64,000 nucleotides of DNA from Parietaria judaica (taxonomy: Eukaryota; Streptophyta; Magnoliopsida; Rosales; Urticaceae), in contig OX940862.1 in the NCBI GenBank assembly GCA_954871525.1, forward strand, positions 46,865,732-46,929,731. Direction: 5' to 3'. A program made the translations under genes and the position numbers. Each line of letters begins with the position of its first letter. Position 1 is the stretch's first letter. Positions 1-11,500 of the stretch are shown in pieces. Below the pieces are notes generated by a model, which did not search any database, was not told where the DNA came from, and worked only from the letters and a program-made list of their open reading frames with translations.

Positions 1-1007
1 TTTATGTATACTGGAAATCAAACTACTTCCTATATCATAAGTTAATTATTCAAACCCATGATTTGAAAGCATGTGTTATTTATTTTTTCTCTATACTAAT
101 AAAACGACAAAACTCATATCGTTCCAATTCACAATCACCAACTCGCTGGTTTATATAAAACCAATTTCATTTTGAAAAAATTATCTAAATTATCGTAATA
201 GTAAAAGGTAACATATGTCAACCAATATTAACTGAATCCTACCTTTCAACTTTCAAGTATGTTGTCTTACGAATTAAATGAAATCGAATATGAAATACAC
301 TGAAAAATGACCCTTTGTAGTAAAGTGATACAAATAATACCTTGGAAAATTAGAAATCTAAAGTTGTAATATTTGAGAAGACTCCATAGGCAAAAATTGA
401 GGCGACACCGAGTAATGTAAATGGGAACAAAAGGTTAACCTGTTACAATAAAAAACCTCATATCTAGCTATTTAAAGGATATATAAATTATTGCATCTGA
501 TAGAGTTGATAATGATAAAAGATTGTCAGCCGTAAATGAGTACCTCTAATAGCCGTAAGAATTCCACAACTTTGGTTTCCATCTCTATCTGAATTTAAAT
601 GGTAAACACATCTTTTTATTTGACTTAGTGGCCTGCAAACACACAAACTATTTTAAATACATCAGATTTTTAAAACAAAGTAAGAATAGATTGTTGTAGC
701 TTGAAATAGATAATTCAATGATTTCTTTCAGAAATTCATGACAGTTTAATGACCTAATTATTCAATAGCTAGCCTAAAAAAGCAATCGTCACCGATATAG
801 TAAAGTTTGACACCAGTAGAAGAGATTATGAGCCCAATACCTCAAAAACCTAAAAAATACAGAATTTTAATTGCCTTATCTTTCCGCATTTGAAAAGGTG
901 AACACCATTTTTTATTTGCCACAATCACCTGCGGATCAGAAACAAAATATAAAAAATCAAATTTTTTAGTTTTGTAATAAATATGTGCTTCTAGACACCT
1001 AACCCGG
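1..1007. other. AT-rich intergenic sequence
   Basis: I see no gene, long ORF or recognisable transposon end here. The stretch is AT-rich and unstructured apart from the tandem repeat that follows it. Confidence 0.6.
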
Positions 1008-1008
1008 T

Positions 1009-1209
1009 GTTCTTAGTTCTTGTTTTCAAAAATTGGATGCTAACATTGAAAGATTTTTTAGTTAGACCATCATGAGTTCTTAGTTCTTGGTTTCAAAAAT
1101 TGAAGGCTAAAATTGAAAGATTTTGTAGTTAAACCATCATGAGTTCTTAGTTCTTGGTTTTAAAAATTGGAGGCTAAAATTGTAAGATTTCGTAGTTAAA
1201 CCATCATGA
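1009..1209. repeat. Tandem repeat, 3 x 67 bp
   Basis: Three near-identical units begin at 1009, 1076 and 1143. Each starts with gttcttagttcttg and ends in accatcatga. They differ by a few substitutions. The array lies about 100 bp left of the Tat element insertion. No coding potential is seen. Confidence 0.85.
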
Positions 1210-1307
1210 GCAAAAAAGTACGATCATAAAAACTCTAAGAAATTAAAAACTCCCGATTAATGTTTATGTCTTGCAGCAATTGGATTTATTAATATATATA
1301 TACTTAC

Positions 1308-2885
1308 TGTTGATGCCGTTTTTTGGATCAAACACTGTTGAGGCCCAAGTTGTGGATTTTGGGCCTGGCCCAATGTCGTTTGATGACGTGGCGGGCTTCT
1401 GATGACTTTGGATGGGCCTCCGGCTGGCCTTGTTGCGAGGAAGACAGATTTTGCCCCCTCTGTTGACTTTGGTGGGCCGCGTTGACTTTGATGGGCCCCG
1501 TTGACTTTGTGTTGAATTTGATGGCCCTGTTACGGGGACGACAGATTTTCCCTCCCTCTTGCTCTCTCTCGGCGTATGAGTGATACGGATTCCGAGCGGA
1601 GTTCCTGGCACTGGGATCGAAACCTATCGTAGCCGTTCGAGGTCCAGCGATCCGGGGATTACTCTCCCCCTGTTACCTCAAAGCCTGGAATGGACAAGGC
1701 CAGGGATACAGGTTCGGGTATCTTGCAGGAATCGGGGTCCACACGAACGGGAGAGTGAGTTTGATCCAGTGGATCCTGGGGGATTGGCTTCCTAGTCTGG
1801 GCCCTACAGACTGTCCGCAAAGCCACGATATCAATGTAAGATATGGGGCTGGGAGACAGAACGGGTTCCACGCAGATCTAGAAGAATGGTCTGGCGGGGT
1901 CGTCGAATTGCCCCAGGATCTTTTCCAGGGGTTCCCCTCTGGTTGGTCTATTTAGAGAGATTCCCCAAGTCCAGTCCCTCGACCTGAATTGTGGGTCCTG
2001 ATACGTGTCCCCGAGCTATCCGTACAGACGCGCAATGGACTGTGAGATAGATCGGAAACCGCGTAGAATAGGACCTATCAAGTAGGACCTTGACCGTGTA
2101 GGAATCCCTCCGAAACCTCCGATATTGCTCAATTTCCGGACCTGGCAAAAGAATACCCGAGGTCAAGGGAAACAGGGGAGGCTACCCCCTGATTCACCTC
2201 CGACGCTCAACATTACTGGAGTATATGAGAGGGAGGCGAGTTTATAGGGGGTAGGGAAGAGCTCGAGAGAATTCGAGTGAATTCCGTTGAGTTTGAGTGA
2301 GTTACCGTTTGAATGAACTGAGCCTCTATTTATAACTGGATCCAGGGACTCCGGTGCAAATAAATATTGCTTCGGGAGGTCCCCGAGAACAAATTTTATA
2401 TGCAAATTGAAGCCCCGGACGAGAAGAAGCCAACGCAACCGGCGGATCGCCGATCCGATCACCGACGCGCCCTCACGCGCGCGTTTTGTGCGCGATGCTC
2501 CGCCCACGCGCTGTCCACTCGCTGGCACGCGTGGATGACGTCAGGGATGACGTGGGCGCGCGTGGAGAAGGCTGAGGGGCGAGTGGGTGGCAGAGGTGCC
2601 ACGTGGCTGCTCCTGGTGGGCTCTGGGAGTGCGTGGGGCCCACAAAAAGGCTCCCGAAGTGATTTTTTGCTCCCGAACTCTTCCCGTGTCAGTTTTTCAC
2701 AAATTTTATGTCGTTTTTGAGTATCTTGATATTTTTAGGAACATCTAGACACTCTATTTTACGAAAACGGGCCTCCGGAGGGTGTTTTGGATTAAAATTG
2801 ACTTAATTAATTAAAGAAAAATTAATTTGATAATTTTTCTTTAATTAATTCGTTTTTTAATTAATCTCGGGATTTGCCCGTAACA
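1308..2885 (-). repeat. 3' LTR of the Tat element (left copy)
   Basis: This 1578-bp LTR starts tgttgatgcc and ends cccgtaaca on the plus strand. Relative to the right copy it lacks 19 bp, which lie at about 15017-15035 there and contain tgacgtc. The TATA-like box of the minus strand is at 2328-2334. The short ORFs in it occur in both LTRs and have no family resemblance, so I do not count them as genes. Confidence 0.95.
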
Positions 2886-2887
2886 TT

Positions 2888-2897
2888 AACCCCCCAG
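2888..2897 (-). other. Polypurine tract next to the 3' LTR
   Basis: On the minus strand, actggggggttaa directly precedes the start of the 3' LTR, where plus-strand DNA priming is expected. The same aaccccccag sequence recurs at 8181-8190. Confidence 0.8.
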
Positions 2898-2927
2898 TTT
2901 CGCGGGAATTTGAAATTTTTGGGAAAC

Positions 2928-2934
2928 TATAAAT
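2928..2934 (+). promoter_or_regulatory. TATA-like box ahead of the antisense ORF
   Basis: The sequence tataaat on the plus strand lies between the 3' LTR and the ATG at 3194, 266 bp upstream of that ATG. It would suit an independent promoter for the antisense gene. This is a motif match only; no transcript is known to me. Confidence 0.4.
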
Positions 2935-3193
2935 TCGAGGTGGGCCCTTTCATTTGTGAATTCTCGAAACGGCGCGTGGCCCACGGAATCGCCTTTAAAG
3001 TAAGTTTTTCGAACTCACATAACTTTTGCTTCCGTTAACCTTTTTTAGTGCCGTTTCTTTTGGTTTATTGTGCTTTCAACGAACTTCGACGTGTGCGGTT
3101 TTAGCGACACGAGTTTTGAGTCTTTTTTCGAGAAATTACGCCGGTTTTTGATCAAAAAACCTTCGAAATTGGCGCTTTTCTCTCTCTGACCCG

Positions 3194-6100
3194 ATGGAGA
3201 ACCGGGGAGACTCAGCCCTAGCCACCACGCCGGAGCTCGCCATCGCCGGAGAAGACCGCCATCGTGGGCGGCATGTCGCGGCGAGGTCGTCTGAGCCGGG
3301 GGGCTTCGCGGGCAGCGAGGCGGAGGCGCGAGGAGGCGCTCGGCTGGGCTCGCTTGGGTCTGGCGAGGTCGGCCTCGCGCCGGACTCCACGGCAGCGCCC
3401 GCCGTCGACGGGGGAGGGTCGCGCGGTGACCTGGAGGCCAAGGCGAGCCCGTCTGTGGGAGCGGCGGTCGTCGAGGAGGCCGGAGGAGTCAGGGATGCGC
3501 GATGGCCCTCGCGCAGATCTGAGGCGGTGGGCCTCGGTCGGGGTGCCACGGCGGCACTCGCCTTCGACAGGGAGGGGTCCCGTGGTGACCGGGAAGCCCG
3601 GGCGACCCCGCCTGATGAGGCGGGGCTTGGCGTCGTGGCCAGAGGAGCCCGTGGGGGCTCTGCGTCCCTGCGGGATCTCAGGGCGACCTCGCCGGCTCGG
3701 GGTGCTCCCACGAGCCTCGTTGCTGGCCGGGAAGCACCCCTGGGGGGTCGGGCGGCTCCGACGACCGTGATAGGCCGACCGCCGGGGGCGGGCCACGCCG
3801 GAGGAGCCGGTGGTGGCCCTGGCTTGCGCGAGGGGCGCGCTAGGGGACCCGAGCGGGTCCATGGGGACCCCAGCAGCTCCGGGTCGGTCCCGGGACGGGC
3901 CCACGATGATCGCCGGATTCCGGCGACTCTGACGGGGCGGTCTTCGGGAGATGGCAGCGGCGGTCGGCGAATTCCGGCGGATTTCCCCGCCCGTGCCATG
4001 CTTCCGGGTTCGTCAGTGGGACCTTTGACGTCTCTGATCGTGTCTGGGCGGGCCCACGACAATGAAATCGTTGCCCCGTCGAGGTCGTACGATTTCCAGC
4101 GCTCGCTCGTGAGAGGCGTCCGGACAGTGTTTCTGGGTCTGGGAATCGGGTCCGCCCCGTTAGACTTGTCGGTCGGCTCGGGTGCGGGTCTGAGATCCCC
4201 CGATGCCTTTGTAGATATTCGCAGGGGCTTTGCAGGAGTTGATCGTGAGGCCGTTGACGCGGGCGGACTGCGTCATAGAGCCGGCATAGCAGGCGGGTCA
4301 TGCCCGTTTTTTGATAGGATTGTTAGGAGGCGGATCAGTCCGGTGAGCCGTGAGCCTACCAGGTTCTGGTTCGATCCTCCGCTAGATTTTTCGGACCTTG
4401 AGGTCCCGAGTACCGTTACTCCCGGGGAGCTTGACGCGTTCTTCCGGGACGAGAACATGGTTCCTGTCGAGGGGGTTTGTGCCCCATCGGAGGGGTCGGT
4501 GCCCAGCCGTCCGCGCGAAGGGATGATAGCGGTTCCCCTAGAGAGCATTCGACTGGGTTTTTCTCTGCCGATTCCATCCCTCTTGGAGAATCTTCTGGTG
4601 ATGTTGGGCATACACCCGATCCAGCTCAGCCCTGATGCTTGCCGATATGCCGCCGGATGCTTCTCGATGTGGGGCGAGAACAGAGGCAGCGAACTATCCG
4701 TGGTCCAATTTCTTGGACTCTTCACGTTCCGCCCATTCTGGGGCATTGGGGGGTTCGAGAACTGGTTCATCCCTGATGCAGTCACGGGCTTCCGCGTTGA
4801 CGAATCCCCTCGGCGTTTGGATCCGGGCTGGCATAGCCGCTGGGTGTGGGTCCCGAGCACTTATCTAGGGTTAGTGCCCAGACGATTAGGAGTTCTCCAA
4901 TCGCGCCCGAGTACGGCCGCCAGGGATCGGGGTCTCGTTGAATTTTTTATGACGAGGTCTGCTGTCCCTGGATTTTTTGCCTCTTATATAGAGAGGCCGG
5001 CGTGGGTGCGGTCTGGATGGATGCCGGACCGTGCTATAACTAGGATGCCTCCAGATCTTGAGACGGGATCTGGTGGTTTACACGGTCTCTTCTCTTTCTT
5101 TAGTCACTGTCTTTTTGATATTGTGTGTTGTACCTTGACGCAATTTGTTTTCTTTTTGCAGGCATGGATCGCGAGAGACGTGCAGCCAGAGGCAAGGCCC
5201 GTGCATCGGCGGCGAGTTCTCCCATTTCCGGGCGTCGCCCTCGACAGACGACACTTCGGACTGCTGAGCCGACCCCCGACAGGCAGGGGGCGGCCGAGGT
5301 GGTCACCTCTCGAGAGCAGGTCCCGGCTCAGGAGCCGGAACCGGTACGGGTGGCGCCTCCTCGGTATGATCCGACCATATTTGAGTTTGCCCCCCCCCCC
5401 CCGCTGGGGAGCGTCCCTCCGGCGGGCCATACGGTGCCACCGGTACGTGATTGTGACACTTTTTGTTTTTCAGGGTGCCCTGTTCTTTTTTCAGTGTCTG
5501 AATTCTTTTCTCTTTGCCCATGCAGGTGCCATCGGCATTCGAGCACGGCGGAACTAGTGCCGCCGGGTTTTTCAGGGACCCGCGTAGCGATGCTCTCCAC
5601 ATGACCGAGATTGCCGGCCTGCGTAACAGGGTGGTCTCGGCCGAGCGCGAAAGCTGGGAGGCTCGCTCCCGAGCGGACATGACTCAGGGAGGTCTTAGCC
5701 TTGCCCTGCAGCTTCTTCGGGAGTTTCAGGCGGATCGCGAGCGTGCTCTCAGTAACATGGCGCGAGGTGCAGTGGAATACAACAGTGTCACCCGGGAGCT
5801 ATCGGAGGCCAGGGATCGGATTTCCGCACTAGAGGCCGAAGTTGCGCAGGTCCAGAGTTCAGCGAGCCAGCTGGGTAACACCCGGTTTTGGGACAGCTAT
5901 ATTAGCGGAGCCGGCACCTTGGGGGTGGTGAACCGTGGAGTGCCCCTTTCTACGTCATACTTGTATGAGGATGATACAATCCCCGAGGTTGTGCGGGTGT
6001 CTCTGCAGTCTATCTTGGCTCCTATCCCTCCGCCTCCTCCGGCTGTGCATTACGTAGCACCGCCCGTACCCCAGGGGTTCCTTGGCGCCGATCTCCCGGC

Positions 6101-6269
6101 CGTTGTCCAGGGAGGCCTGGGCGTTAGCGAGAATAGCGCCGCGGGTGGCGGCTATTTCTATCTCCAGGATGCCGACCTCGTTCTGGATGCCCCAGTACCA
6201 GTGGTGGACGGGACCTTCGAGGGCGGCGATCAGACGGCTGTGGAGGGTCAGGATCCGGCTGAGACATGA
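3194..6269 (+). CDS. Antisense three-exon ORF inside the Tat element (Transposase_28-like, C-terminal coiled coil)
   Basis: The inferred exons are 3194 to about 5072, 5162-5442 and 5526-6269, giving about 967 residues. Intron 2 (5443-5525) has a clear gtacgtga donor and a cccatgcag acceptor and joins codons in phase 0. Intron 1 ends in tttttgcag at 5161; its donor may be at 5073, 5076 or 5085, all of which keep the frame. Residues 1 to about 300 are low-complexity and GC-rich. Residues of about 410-560 resemble the family Pfam calls Transposase_28 (putative gypsy-type transposon protein), with motif GFSLPIPSLLENLLVMLGI and a following tract of conserved aromatic residues. The last exon has a heptad-like segment (RNRVVSAERE to ISALEAEVAQ) typical of coiled coils. 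The ORF is antisense to gag-pol. Antisense ORFs of this kind are documented in some Tat elements; their function is unknown. It is not a transposase by any visible catalytic motif. Confidence 0.75.
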
Positions 6270-6724
6270 TCCGGGCTGCCGTTCAAGCTCCGGCGCATTT
6301 TGTTTTTTTTTTTGTTTGTAGTTGCTTGTACCATGCATCTCTTTTTGTGTCCGAGGCCCATAGCTCATATAGCGCCGTTGGTGGCGCAATTTTGTGCGTA
6401 CTCCTTGAGAGTACTTGTATATATATGTTGGCTTGGCCGGTCTTTGTAGAGATGAGACGATTTTATATTATCGCCTGTATATTGGCCTGAGGGCCGTGAT
6501 CTTTTTGTAGATATGCGCTGTTTGGCTGGCTTTGTGATTCTCGTCATATTTCGGATCTCACGCTCATTTTCGGCTAGCTTCTTTTTTTTGCAGGTGCTTG
6601 CCTGTGGGCGCTTCATGTGTCCAGAGAATCTCAGCCGGTGTTTGTGTTATCCGGCTATAGCCGAGGCCTTGAGTCTGGGGGTGCGCCCACCCCCCGAGCC
6701 TTTTGCCTGATCTTTGCGCTGGGG
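6270..6724 (+). other. Region downstream of the antisense ORF
   Basis: This is probably the 3' untranslated region of the antisense gene. It contains T-rich runs and a further acceptor-like cttttttttgcag near 6582-6594, so additional splicing cannot be excluded. The small ORFs here have no recognisable similarity. Confidence 0.4.
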
Positions 6725-6768
6725 TGCCTGAGCTAGTCGGATTGAGGTCTAGGCCAAACTAGGACTTT

Positions 6769-8095
6769 GTGCCGGGAGGACGCTTGTAAGGCGTTCGGCG
6801 TTCCCGAAGTCGGCGCTTGTGAGGCGGCTTACTGTCTCGGGTGCCGAGGTTTGCGCCTGGGAGGGCGGCTTACAGTTTCGGACTTGGTGCCTGAGCAGGC
6901 GGGCTTAAAATCCGGGCCGTGCTAGGTCTTTTGGTGCCGGGAGGACGCTTATTAGGCGTTTGGCTTTCCCGAAGTCGGCGCTTGTGAGGCGGCTTACTGT
7001 TTCGGGTGCCGAGGTTGGCGCCTGGGAGGGCGGCTTACAGTTTCGGGCTTGGTGCCTGAGCAGGCGGGCTTAAAATCAGGGCCGTGCTAGGTCCTTTGGT
7101 GCCGGGAGGACGCTTATTAGGCGTTTGGCTTTCCCGAAGTCGGCGGTTGTGAGGCGGCTTACTGTCTCGGGTGCCGAGGTTGGCGCCTGGGAGGGCGGCT
7201 TACAGTTTCGGACTTGGTGCCTGAGCAGGGGGGCTTAAAATCCGAGCCGTGCCAGGTCCTTTTGGTGCCAGGTTGTACGCCCCTGGTGCTTTTCCGAGGT
7301 TGGCGCTTGTGAGCGGCTTACTGTTTCGGAGTTGATGCCTGGATCAGCGGGATCGAGATCCGGGCCTTCCAGGTCTTTTATGCCAGAGTAGGGGGGTCGA
7401 GGCCCGAGCCATACTAGGACTTTCGTGCCAAGTGGCGCTGCTTGGTCTTTTCCCCGAAGTCAGCGCTTGTGAGGCGGCTTACTGTCTCGGGTGCCGAGGT
7501 TGGCGCCTGGGAGGGCGGCTTACAGTTTCGGACTTAGTGCCTGAGCAGGCGGGCTTAAAACCCGGGCCGTGCCAGGTCCTTTTGGTGCCAGGTTGTACGC
7601 CCCTGGTGCTTTTTCGAGGTTGGCGCTTGTGAGCGGCTTACTGTTTCGGAGTTGATGCCTGGATCAGCGGGATTGAGATCCGGGCCTTCCAGGTCTTTTA
7701 TGCCAGAGTAGGGGGGTCGAGGCCCGAGCCATACTAGGACTTTCGTGCCAAGTGGCGCTGCTTGGTCTTTTCCCCGAAGTCAGCGCTTGTGAGGCGGCTT
7801 ACTGTCTCGGGTGCCGAGGTTGGCGCCTGGGAGGGCGGCTTACAGTTTCGGACTTAGTGCCTGAGCAGGCGGGCTTAAAACCCGGGCCGTGCCAGGTCCT
7901 TTTGGTGCCAGGTTGTACGCCCCTGGTGCTTTTTCGAGGTTGGCGCTTGTGAGCGGTTTACTGTTTCGGAGTTGGTGCCTGGATCAGCGGGATTGAGATT
8001 CGGGCCTTCCTGGTCTTTTATGCCAGAGTAGGGGGGTCGAGGCCCGAGCCATACTAGGACTTTGGTGCCAAGTGGCGCTGCTTGGTCTTTTTACC
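6769..8095. repeat. Tandem repeats within the Tat element, 165-bp then 320-bp units
   Basis: Units of about 165 bp start at 6769, 6934 and 7099, each opening gtgccgggaggacgc. From 7265 a longer 320-bp unit takes over (7265, 7585, 7905 partial), which embeds part of the 165-bp unit plus new sequence. The two identical 66-codon ORFs 320 bp apart are a by-product of the repetition. Tandem repeats between pol and the 3' LTR are common in Tat/Ogre elements and sometimes seed satellite DNA. Confidence 0.9.
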
Positions 8096-8129
8096 GATTT
8101 TTGCGCTTTGAGCGGCTTACTTCTTCGGG

Positions 8130-8190
8130 TTTTTTTTTTTTTTTTTTTTTTGTGTCTCTAACCTATTCCGGTATTCCGGTAACCCCCCAG
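8130..8190 (-). other. A22 tract and internal PPT-like sequence downstream of pol
   Basis: On the element's sense (minus) strand, a second copy of the ctggggggtt tract (8181-8190) is followed by an uninterrupted run of 22 A at 8151-8130. It sits where the 3' end of an element without the extra module would be expected. Whether it primes DNA synthesis is unknown. Confidence 0.55.
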
Positions 8191-8564
8191 TTTTTGAGTA
8201 ATTGGTAGGGTTAGGAAAAAACTATACAAGTAGAGACATGAATATTAATAGAAAAAGAGAATTCTATTAATTGGCACTTCTTGTGGCGCCTTCTTTTACA
8301 TAGGTCGGTGGTCGGGGCTATTCCCGCTCCGATTTAGAGTGCTTGTGGCGACGACGTTTAGGTTTCGGGCGTCTTCCTGTGAGCTTTTCGCCTGTGCGGG
8401 TGCCTTTGTTTTTGTTTTTTCTTAGCTTCAACTTGGATTGGAACATTCTAGGAAAGATTTTTCCTTAGACCATCGGATTCCAAGTCGTTGTTTCGATTTG
8501 ATTGGCTCCGCGTTATTCTTCAGGCCTAGCTCCGGGTGTGTGGCCCGCCCTTGTCGTACGTCAC

Positions 8565-11500
8565 TTATTGATAGTATTGCTTCAGGTGTTCGACGTTCCA
8601 GGGACGGGGGATTTCTTTACCCCCCATCTCCTCCAGTCGGTAGGTCCCGTCTCGGATGACCTTGGTTACGCGGTAGGGGCCTTCCCAGGTTGGTCCCAGG
8701 ACGCCGGCTCCCTGAACTTGCGTGTTCTGTCCCACTTTTCTTAGGACCAGAGTGCCTTCGAGAAAGCGTCTCGCCTTGACTTTTGAATTGTAGTATCGCT
8801 CCACAACTCGTTTCTGGGCTGCTAGGCGCGTGTAAGCGTCGTTTCTCCTTTCTTCAAGGAGGTCGAGCTCGGCCCTCAAGGCTTCGGAGTTTTGGTCCGG
8901 ATCGTAGAGTTTGACCCGGGGTGAAGGTACCGTGATCTCCGCAGGGATGACCGCTTCGACGCCGTAGGTTAGGACGAATGGAGTTTCTCCCGTTGCGTTC
9001 CTGGCGGTGGTACGGTACGCCCAGAGTACTGCGGGCAGTTCCTCGGCCCATTTCCCCTTCTTTTCGTCGAGCTTCTTTTTCAGGATTGCCTTGATGTCCT
9101 TATTGACGGACTCGACTTGGCCTTTGGCTTGTGGGTAGACTGGGGAGGAATAAGTGTTGTTGATCCCGAGATCTTGACAGAACGATCGGAGATCCAGGTT
9201 GTTGAACTGCTTGGCGTTGTCGGTGATGATCGACTCGGGGATCCCGTGTCGACAGACTATGTTACGCCAGATGAAGTTCGTCGTGTTTGTATGAGTGATT
9301 TTGGCCATGGGCTCTGCTTCGACCCATTTGGTGAAGTAGTCGATGGCGACTATAGCGTACTCCACTCCTCCCGGCGCTTTCGGAAGTTTTCCGATCAGGT
9401 CAATACCCCATTTTGAGAAGGGGCGAGGGACCATTACCGGGCAGAGCGGGACTGCCGGTTGTCGCGGAATTTGTGCGAATCGCTGACATTTGTCGCATCT
9501 TCGTGCTACTTCGGCAGAGTCTTTTCTGAGCGTAGGCCAGAAGTACCCCTGTTTCAAGGCCTTCAGTGCCAGAGATCGCCCCGCGTAATGGTTTCCACAA
9601 ATTCCTTCGTGGATTTCCCGGAGGACCAGGCTGGCATCCTCCTTGTTGAGGCATTTCAGGAGAGGTTGCATGAAACCTCGTTTGTAGAGTTCTCCGTTGT
9701 GCAACACGTATCTCGTTGCGCGGAACTTGAGCTGCCTAGCCTCTTTGCGGTCGCTCGGAAGGGTACCGTGTTTCAGGTATCCTGTTATCGGGGTTATCCA
9801 GCTTTCGCTGGCTTCGCTTGATGTGGTGAGGATCGCCACGTGGCTGGTTGCGGTCGCGCTGTGTTCCAAGCGCCCGGTCATTGCCGGCGTTCTTTCTCCG
9901 GCGGACTCCCCGGCGGTGACGGGGGCTTCAGTCTTCTTTATCGAAGGCTTGTCGAGGGCTTCGATTGGGACTTTTCCCAGTTCTTCGTCGTCGGCCCCGG
10001 AGGCCGCCCTGGCTAAGGCGTCTGCCTCCGAATTCTCGGCTCGAGGGATTTGTGTGATCTCATACCAAGACAGTGGTTCCAGGCGGCGTTTCGCTTCTGC
10101 GAGGTACGCCACCATGTGAGCTTCCTTCGCTTGGTACTCGCCTTCCACTTGTTTCACAATTAGCTGGGAGTCGCAGCGGATTCGCAAGTTTTTCACTGCG
10201 AGCTTGTGCGCGATTTGTAATCCGGCTAGCAGTGCCTCGTACTCGGCCTCGTTGTTTGAGGTCTTGAACCCGAAGCGTATGGCATAGCGGAGTTTTTCAC
10301 CGGCAGGGTTGGTGAGTACTATCCCGGCCCCTGAACCGTGCATGTTCGCGGCGCCGTCGACGTGTAGACACCAAGTTGGTCTGTCGGGATGATTCTTCCT
10401 TTTTGGAGCCTTCGGTGGCTTATCGATTTCTTCCTCCGTTTCAACCTCGGTATCGTAGGTGAACTCGGCGATGAAGTCGGCTACAGCCTGGCCTTTGATG
10501 GCAACCCTGGGCTGGTACTCTACGCCGTATTCTCCTAGCTCTTGTGACCAGATGGCCATGCGCGAGGAAGTGCCTTTGAGAAGCGCCTTCCGGACCGGGT
10601 GTTCGGTCCGCACAACTATTTGGTGAGCTTGGAAGTACGGACGGAGTTTCTTCGCAGCGGTGACCAGGGCGAGAGCCAACTTTTTGATTTGTGTGTAACG
10701 CGTTTCGGCGTCCAGAAGGGCTTTGCTGATGTAGTAGATCGACAGTTGCCTCTTGTCTTCTTCCCGGACCAGTACGGTGCTCACCGCTCGAGTTGAAACT
10801 GAGAGGTAGAGGTAGAGTGGTTCCTCATCCTTTGGTTTCGACAGCAAGGGTGGTGACCCGAGGTAGGCTTTTAGCTCTTGGAAGGCGGTTTCGCATTTTT
10901 CGTCCCAGACAAAGTTTTTTCCGCCTTTGAGGGCTTGAAAGAACGGTTGACAGCGGTCTGTGGCTTTTGAGACGAACCTTCCTAGAGCGTTGATCCTACC
11001 GTTTAGGCTTTGCACTTCCTTGATCCGTTGGGGGCTTCTCATTTCGAGAAGGGCTTTAATTTTCTCGGGGTTGGCTTCAATTCCCCGTCTGTTGACGATA
11101 TATCCCAAGAACTTTCCGGATTCGACTCCGAAAGCGCACTTGGTGGGGTTCAACTTCATTTGATACCTCCTCAGCAACATGAATGTTTCCCGCAGATCGT
11201 TGACGTGGTCGTCTTCCCGAAGGCTCTTCACGATCATGTCGTCCACGTACACCTCCATGGTTTTTCCGATCAGGGGAGCGAACATTCTGTTGACCAGGCG
11301 TTGGTACGTGGCTCCGGCGTTCTTGAGTCTGAATGGCATGACCTTGTAGCAGTAGAGACCGCGGTCGGTCACGAATGCCGTGTGTATCTGATCGGGCTCG
11401 TGCATCCGGATCTGATTGTACCCTGAGTAGGCGTCCATCATGCTCATGAGTTGGTGGCCGGCGGTAGCGTCCACCAGCTGGTCGATCCTTGGGAGCGGAA

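Noticed and set aside
1580..2720. Short ORFs in both Tat LTRs
   Set aside because: They recur in both LTRs at matching positions, differ by ordinary LTR divergence and lack any family similarity; the LTR explains them.
3136..4062. Long minus-strand ORF of 308 codons opposite the antisense gene
   Set aside because: It is an arginine/proline-rich shadow of the GC-rich first exon on the other strand and has no recognisable motif.
7432..7952. Two identical 66-codon ORFs
   Set aside because: They are produced by the 320-bp tandem repeat, not by duplicated genes.
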